10,574 nucleotides of DNA from Gorillibacterium sp. (GTDB lineage: Bacteria > Bacillota > Bacilli > Paenibacillales > NBRC-103111), in contig JACMJI010000109.1 of assembly GCA_014380705.1 (NCBI GenBank), forward strand, positions 1 to 10,574, written 5' to 3'. A program made the position numbers and the translations under genes. The notes beneath the pieces were generated by a model. That model saw nothing but the letters and a program-made list of their open reading frames with translations, did no database searches and was not told where the DNA came from. Shown here one piece after another: positions 5,982-10,574 of this stretch (its first letter is position 1; each line of letters begins with the position of its first letter).

Positions 5982-8900
5982 ATGAGTTTGATCTCTACCG
6001 CAAATCAGATCAGAATCGTCGAATATGAACGTTCTTACGCAGCCGCTGTTGCAGAGATGTGGAACCGCAGCAATGAAAGCTGGGGGGGAGGCAATCAGCA
6101 GCGTACTACCGAAAGCGTTGAACAGGATTTGGGAAACTCGATCAATCTACATACTTTTCTTGCAGTGGACGGTGATGAGGTTGTTGGTTTCTGCAGCTTC
6201 TCTCATTATCGCAATGATGAGGGTGCACTCTATGTGCCCCTGCTCAACGTTCGCCCAGACTACCACAGTAAGAAGATTGGTAAAGCACTTATTCTTAAGT
6301 CCGTAGAGAAAACGGTAGAGATGGGTTGGCCCAGGCTGGATCTGTTTACTTGGGCGGGTAATACAAAAGCGGTCCCTATGTACAAGAAATGCGGGTTTTT
6401 CTGGGAAAAGAAAGACAACAGCGTTCATCTCATGAATTTTATCCCTACCGTTCTCCAGACAGAAGCTTTAAAGCCATATATGGATAGAATAGATTGGTAT
6501 GCGGATAGTACGCGATCCATTGAGATTAAGCCAGATGGGGTAAAGCGCGATGGAATGTTCGACTGTTTTGAATATTCATGGGCAGTTGACGGACAGATCC
6601 TAAGAGTCGAATTTGAAAAGACGGGACGAGGCCTCCATGCGCTTGATACGCCGGATTACACCATCGAGACGGAAATTGCCGAGCATGATCTTGTCTTTGG
6701 AAAATCTTATACCGTTCGTTACCATATTGTCAGCAAAACAGGTCAGCCTATCCTTTGCGAAATAAACGGACGTGATGATAAGAACATTCGTTTTGAGTTA
6801 AAGCAGACGATAGCTGTTACGGATCGAATGACAGTGGAAGGCGAGTTCTTCGTTGATCCGATTCTGGAGGAACAGAGCGATTGGAAGACGCATCCGGTCG
6901 TGATGTCGGAATGGATCATTAATGGCCGAAAAGCTGAGTTTCGAACAGGGATTGCCCCTAAATTTCCTGCAAAGGTTTCAATCTCTGGCAATGAGCATGT
7001 GCAATATCTGCACATGAAGGAAGAATTGTATCTCAATTATGAGAACCATTTTAATGAAACGGCGACATTTACCTTTGAGTTACCTTCAACCCAGCAGGTT
7101 GAGTTTCATGAGAAACAGATTTCAATTACAATTCCAGCGAAAGCGAAGGCCTCTGTACCGGTTTCCTATGTACTAAAAGAGTTTGGTGTTTATTCCGCCG
7201 AGGTTGCTGTTCAAGCTCAGTTGATCTCTGGGGAACAGGTACATTTTGAACGTAAACTCAGTTGGATATTCAAAGGTTTAACAGGTCGTTTTAGCGGAGA
7301 AGACAGTGAATATTGGTATGCCAATAATGGTGCATTCACACTGGTACTCAATAAACAGAATAATGATCTTTCGTTTCGATGTGATCACTATGATTATGGC
7401 AGCTGGTGGAGCTTTCCGAAGCTAGGTAAGCCCTATTCTGCTGAATTTGCCAAGAAAAAAGCGGAAGCTGTTCGTTTCTATGCAGAAGATGATGTCCAAG
7501 TGATGGAGGCCTTTTATCAATCGGAGGACTTTCCTGGATTAGCTATCCGTTCTATCGTACGCTTGCAGACCAACGGCTTGATCGAACATTATTATATTCT
7601 GGATAATGAATCCGGTGAGACCACACCAGATTCCCTACAGCTCATGGAGTGCTTCCGGTTTGAACCGAACCGAATGGTTCTCCCTTACGATGGAAGTTAC
7701 CTCGACCTTAATGATTCGCATGCAGGCAGCTTTGATCATTGGGAGACGAATCGAATCAGCGAGAATTGGCTCTATAGCCGAGGGGATAAGCTTTCACGCG
7801 GACTCTGTTGGAGCCCTTGTCAAACGCTTGTCAAAAGCGATTGGTTTCTTGGACTAGAGCATCCCGCAGGGGGACTGCTTACCGGGCAATCGATTCGAAC
7901 GGAATCGACCTATCTGGCCATGGGTACCTTTTCTGATTGGTGGGACTTCCGCTCGTTTGCCCGACAGCGTCGTGAGCTAGAAATTCCTGCGCTTGCCGAC
8001 CATCTGGAGCTTCGTGCCAATGCAGGCAACCCGTTCGTTAAAGATGCCTATGAGTTAATCGTCGTAGAGCGCAAGAATAAGCCTTTGGATGGACAATTGA
8101 CGATTAGGGCAAGGGATGGGGAGGTTGCCTCTGTTCATTTCGCTGCGGAAACGGATGACCGCAGGGTTAATTTCACTAAGCAGGCTGCGAAATTCGGTGC
8201 AGTAGATCGTATTGTCCTCGATTATGCTGGACGTGATGTATTGCAGGAACGATCTACAGCCGTATTTACCCTGTCGGATCAGTCTATCGAGCAGCAAACA
8301 TTCGTTGGACCAGCCGGTCAAAGCTTTCGAGTAAGCAATGAAATGCTGACTCTGGAAGCAGCCCCTGCATTCGGCAACGTCGCTTATTCTCTAAAATACA
8401 ATGGGGAAGAATGGCTGGACACTTCGTTCCCCACTCCGGGACCTCGCTCTTGGTGGAACCCGTGGCATGGCGGACTTGGTATGGAAGTCCAGGGTATGTC
8501 CGGCTACAGTCTGCAAGAGGAGGAACGAAGGGGAGACTTCGTTTCCTTAAATGATTCTCTTGGAAACCCGTGGTCAGGTATTCGTCTCACAGCTCGAATT
8601 GAGAAGCATGAGGCTAATCGAGGCTTAGTCATTGAGCAATACTATCTTTTATTGCCCGGTGTACCTATCCTATGTAAGGTGAACCGGATTGTAAATGAAA
8701 CGGGCATAAGTTATCCTCGTTATCATCTGACAGACCGAAACTATTTTCTTGCAGGTGAGCCGCAAACAAGTGGGTGGATGGAGGTTCCTGACGGGCCGCG
8801 TTATCGTCTTGCCACTCATGAAATTGAGATTCAAGTGAAGGGCATGCTCCGGATCGGCTCTGATCATCGCTCGTCCATGCTTCATGTCGCTTATCAATAC

Positions 8901-9080
8901 CCAAATGCTTACGGATGGTCTTATACAAACAATTTACTGTATAACCAAGGATTAGTGCATACTACACCCTTGCCATCGAGCTGTACTGCCTGGACGAAAC
9001 CTGTTTTTTATCTGTTAGGCGACCAAATACTGAAGCAAAGTGACCTTCAAAGCTTAACCAGCATTCGATTTGGATATTAA
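5982..9080 (+). CDS. Very large protein: N-terminal GNAT domain fused to a ~870-residue beta-rich, mutarotase-like region
   Basis: ATG 5982 follows AAGGAG with 8-nt spacing; the product has 1032 residues. Residues about 9-155 form a GNAT domain (beta4 LYVPLLNVRP 83-92, loop YHSKKIGKA 94-102, C-terminal AVPMYKKCGFF 130-140). The loop is atypical: the usual Arg/Gln and first Gly are His95 and Lys98, although Gly100 and the Ala are kept. About 175-430 reads as two Ig-like beta-sandwich segments; the second (340-430) resembles the NEW3/CARDB type. About 440-670 and 780-1030 look like galactose-mutarotase/glycosidase-type beta supersandwich segments, rich in Trp and Tyr, each with an SWW motif (474-476 and 823-825) and a later HYYIL or QYYLL strand; a DWWDF motif lies at 652-656. 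No signal peptide or membrane segment is present, so the protein is probably cytoplasmic, as acetyl-CoA use requires. No catalytic residue set is identified in the beta region. I infer carbohydrate or glycoconjugate binding; the GNAT call is firm, the rest is fold-level. Confidence 0.8.
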   Translation: MSLISTANQIRIVEYERSYAAAVAEMWNRSNESWGGGNQQRTTESVEQDLGNSINLHTFLAVDGDEVVGFCSFSHYRNDEGALYVPLLNVRPDYHSKKIGKALILKSVEKTVEMGWPRLDLFTWAGNTKAVPMYKKCGFFWEKKDNSVHLMNFIPTVLQTEALKPYMDRIDWYADSTRSIEIKPDGVKRDGMFDCFEYSWAVDGQILRVEFEKTGRGLHALDTPDYTIETEIAEHDLVFGKSYTVRYHIVSKTGQPILCEINGRDDKNIRFELKQTIAVTDRMTVEGEFFVDPILEEQSDWKTHPVVMSEWIINGRKAEFRTGIAPKFPAKVSISGNEHVQYLHMKEELYLNYENHFNETATFTFELPSTQQVEFHEKQISITIPAKAKASVPVSYVLKEFGVYSAEVAVQAQLISGEQVHFERKLSWIFKGLTGRFSGEDSEYWYANNGAFTLVLNKQNNDLSFRCDHYDYGSWWSFPKLGKPYSAEFAKKKAEAVRFYAEDDVQVMEAFYQSEDFPGLAIRSIVRLQTNGLIEHYYILDNESGETTPDSLQLMECFRFEPNRMVLPYDGSYLDLNDSHAGSFDHWETNRISENWLYSRGDKLSRGLCWSPCQTLVKSDWFLGLEHPAGGLLTGQSIRTESTYLAMGTFSDWWDFRSFARQRRELEIPALADHLELRANAGNPFVKDAYELIVVERKNKPLDGQLTIRARDGEVASVHFAAETDDRRVNFTKQAAKFGAVDRIVLDYAGRDVLQERSTAVFTLSDQSIEQQTFVGPAGQSFRVSNEMLTLEAAPAFGNVAYSLKYNGEEWLDTSFPTPGPRSWWNPWHGGLGMEVQGMSGYSLQEEERRGDFVSLNDSLGNPWSGIRLTARIEKHEANRGLVIEQYYLLLPGVPILCKVNRIVNETGISYPRYHLTDRNYFLAGEPQTSGWMEVPDGPRYRLATHEIEIQVKGMLRIGSDHRSSMLHVAYQYPNAYGWSYTNNLLYNQGLVHTTPLPSSCTAWTKPVFYLLGDQILKQSDLQSLTSIRFGY

Positions 9081-9094
9081 TTCTCAATCTTATT

Positions 9095-9102
9095 AAGGGA
9101 GG
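9095..9102 (+). promoter_or_regulatory. Ribosome binding site with long spacing before the amidohydrolase
   Basis: AAGGGAGG lies 12 nt upstream of the start ATG 9115. An out-of-frame ATG at 9105 sits in between, too close to the site to be a good start and stopped after 16 codons. The 12-nt spacing predicts reduced translation relative to an ideal site. Confidence 0.5.
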
Positions 9103-9114
9103 CCATGGTACATC

Positions 9115-9990
9115 ATGTCCATAATCGATATTCATGTTCACCTTTCAAATATTGAGAGCTTTCGTCAAACCGCAGTAGAGGTGTCTGGTGTTGATTATTC
9201 TGCTGAAGGATTAAAGCGGGAATATGACCATTGCGGTGTTGTTCTTGGTGTCGGTATGGGTGTAACGGAGCAGAGTAAGGGGGCTTTCCCAGATGTCTCC
9301 TCTGAAAACCCGATGGGTCTTGACCTGGAGTCTGCAGTACCTCCCTTTCTGATGGAATGTGTAGGCATCAACCCTGTGAAACTAGTCGGGGGCGATACTT
9401 CCGCTGAGCTTACCCGCATTGAAAAGCGACTGATGGATGAGGACGTTGCTGGAATCAAGCTATATGCAGGCTATTATCATCACTATGTCTATGATAAGGT
9501 TTATGGACCGATTTATGAGCTTGCAAAGCATTATAAGCTTCCCGTTGTTATTCATACCGGAGATACGTATTCAATGAATGGTCTGTTGAAGTACTCGCAT
9601 CCTTTAACGGTAGATGAGCTTGCCCTGCAGCAGCGGGACGTTACCTTCATGCTCTGTCATCTGGGTGATCCCTGGGTGATGGATGCAGCAGAGGTTGTGT
9701 CAAAAAACCCTAATGTATATGCGGATTTATCTGGTCTCGTTGTAGGGGATCGCGAGAAATTTGAGCGATTTATGAATGAGCAGCTATTTATGGATCATTT
9801 TCGCCGTGCACTGATCTTTGCGGATCATTATGATAAAATGCTGTTCGGCACAGATTGGCCCTTAGCATCGATTGAATTGTATATTGAATTCGTGCGTAGA
9901 CTTGTGCCTGAGAAGTTCCATGACGCTGTGTTTTATAATAATGCCCTGCAGCTGTTTCCTCGAGTGAAGAAAAGGCTTGGTACGTCATAG
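9115..9990 (+). CDS. Amidohydrolase_2-type metal-dependent TIM-barrel hydrolase
   Basis: The 291-residue product carries the metal-binding pattern of the amidohydrolase superfamily: HVH at residues 7-9 after strand 1 (IIDIHVH), IKLY with Lys115, VVIHTGD with His147, FMLCHLGDP with His182, and FGTDWP with Asp247. This matches the Amidohydrolase_2 (ACMSD-like) branch, which includes decarboxylases and hydrolases acting on carboxylated or ring substrates with one divalent metal ion. All ligands are present, so it should be active. The length is usual for the family. It lacks a signal peptide and is cytoplasmic. It is 34 nt after the GNAT-fusion gene and is followed by the terminator at 10022-10074, so it is the last gene of the operon. 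The context suggests it acts on the same metabolite as the two acetyltransferases. Neither hydrolysis nor decarboxylation can be chosen from the sequence. Confidence 0.88.
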   Translation: MSIIDIHVHLSNIESFRQTAVEVSGVDYSAEGLKREYDHCGVVLGVGMGVTEQSKGAFPDVSSENPMGLDLESAVPPFLMECVGINPVKLVGGDTSAELTRIEKRLMDEDVAGIKLYAGYYHHYVYDKVYGPIYELAKHYKLPVVIHTGDTYSMNGLLKYSHPLTVDELALQQRDVTFMLCHLGDPWVMDAAEVVSKNPNVYADLSGLVVGDREKFERFMNEQLFMDHFRRALIFADHYDKMLFGTDWPLASIELYIEFVRRLVPEKFHDAVFYNNALQLFPRVKKRLGTS

Positions 9991-10021
9991 GCTTCGCTGA
10001 TAATTCCAATGATTTAACAAG

Positions 10022-10074
10022 AAAAAGGATCGCATTCCCTAAGCCGATTTTGGCCTAGTGAGTGCGATCTTTTT
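10022..10074. terminator. Bidirectional terminator between convergent genes
   Basis: GATCGCA (10028-10034) pairs with TGCGATC (10063-10069), flanked by an A5 tract on the left and a T5 tract on the right. An inner imperfect stem, CTAAGCC/GGCCTAG (10039-10045 / 10052-10058), is capped by GATTTT. It ends the operon on the + strand and the nitrilase gene on the minus strand. Confidence 0.85.
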
Positions 10075-10100
10075 AAAATGCTCCCATCAACTCCAGTTTA

Positions 10101-10574
10101 TTAATCATCACCGTACAAATCGGGGCGCCGATCAGCAAACAGGGGAATGCTCTTACGGACCTCATCGACAAGTTTCAGATCAAGAGTAGCGGATATCAAC
10201 GCTTCCTCCTCGCCTGCTTCGGCAAGCACGTTGCCCCAAGGATCGATGATCATCGAGTGACCAGCAAAAACATGCATGGGGTCGGAGCCGGAGCGGTTAC
10301 AGGCAACAATAAAGCATTGATTCTCGATCGCACGACTAATCAACAAAGCCCTCCAATGATCCAGACGAGCGAGTGGCCACTCTGCCGGTACAAAGAGAAT
10401 GGAAGCGCCATTTATTGTATGCGCTCGTATCCATTCAGGAAATCGGATATCATAGCAGATGACGCCACTACACACTAACCCATCCAACGTAAATAATCCT
10501 TTTTGGTTCCCAGGCAGTAGGTAACGGTGTTCATCCATCGGTTGAAAGAGATGAACCTTGTTATATTCACCGAC
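10101..10574 (-). CDS. Nitrilase-superfamily carbon-nitrogen hydrolase, YkrU/MtnU-like (N-terminal part outside window)
   Basis: The frame is open through the right edge: twelve codons (VGEYNKVHLFQP) precede the first visible Met at 10538, so that Met is internal. The visible 157 residues are the C-terminal half of a nitrilase-fold enzyme. They contain the catalytic Lys in YNKVHLF, the catalytic Cys in GVICYDIRFPE, the PAEWP and HWRALLISRAIENQ segments, and the C-terminal GHSMIIDPWGNVLAE and DRRPDLY. The catalytic Glu lies beyond the edge. Enzymes of this branch hydrolyse amides in the cytoplasm; the sequence strongly recalls Bacillus YkrU/MtnU and the omega-amidase group, which deaminates alpha-keto amides such as alpha-ketoglutaramate. 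No methionine-salvage gene is visible beside it, so the specific assignment stays tentative. It converges on the amidohydrolase operon and shares its terminator. Confidence 0.88.
   Translation of the reverse strand, partial: VGEYNKVHLFQPMDEHRYLLPGNQKGLFTLDGLVCSGVICYDIRFPEWIRAHTINGASILFVPAEWPLARLDHWRALLISRAIENQCFIVACNRSGSDPMHVFAGHSMIIDPWGNVLAEAGEEEALISATLDLKLVDEVRKSIPLFADRRPDLYGDD

Noticed and set aside
5982..9080. Secreted glycoside hydrolase as the identity of the 1032-residue protein
   Set aside because: There is no signal peptide, the N-terminus is a GNAT domain, and I could not assign a catalytic acid/base pair, so only a fold-level resemblance is claimed.
10101..10538. Short 145-residue protein starting at Met 10538
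   Set aside because: The frame continues upstream with YNKVHLF, which contains the catalytic Lys of nitrilases, so the Met is internal and the gene is cut by the window edge.

Overview
The window looks like chromosomal DNA of a low-to-moderate-GC, spore-former-type Firmicute, most likely Paenibacillus or a close Bacillales relative. The reasons are strong AGGAGG-type ribosome binding sites, a TTG start, sigma-A type promoters, U-tailed hairpin terminators, and close resemblance of several products to Bacillus proteins (HelD, YfmM, YkrU/MtnU-like nitrilase). I see no tRNA, rRNA, CRISPR array, insertion sequence or phage gene.

Layout, left to right. (1) The 3' part of an NlpC/P60 cell-wall hydrolase on the + strand enters from the left edge and ends at 416; a nested hairpin terminator lies at 517-559. 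(2) Two minus-strand housekeeping genes follow: helD (622-3015), an RNA polymerase recycling ATPase, and a YfmM-type ABC-F ATPase (3258-4814) acting at the ribosome. They are separated by 242 nt holding two terminator hairpins and a near-consensus extended -10 promoter on the + strand (3051-3079). That promoter does not precede any gene: it would make an RNA of about 110 nt ending at the first hairpin. (3) A + strand operon covers 5010-9990: a double-GNAT acetyltransferase, a 1032-residue protein fusing an N-terminal GNAT domain to a long beta-rich region with Ig-like and mutarotase-like segments, and a metal-dependent TIM-barrel amidohydrolase with a complete set of metal ligands. The gaps are 48 and 34 nt, and the operon closes at a bidirectional terminator (10022-10074). 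(4) The C-terminal half of a nitrilase-superfamily amidohydrolase runs on the minus strand off the right edge.

The region most worth a second look is the 5010-9990 operon. Three GNAT domains in two proteins, one carrying about 870 residues of carbohydrate-enzyme-like beta structure without a secretion signal, are paired with an amidohydrolase. This suggests a cytoplasmic pathway that N- or O-acetylates and then hydrolyses an unidentified, possibly sugar-containing, metabolite. The substrate cannot be read from the sequence. The second point of interest is the orphan promoter plus terminator upstream of helD. Its -10 region is a perfect palindrome (TATAATTATA), so it could fire in both directions and couple helD to a small RNA.
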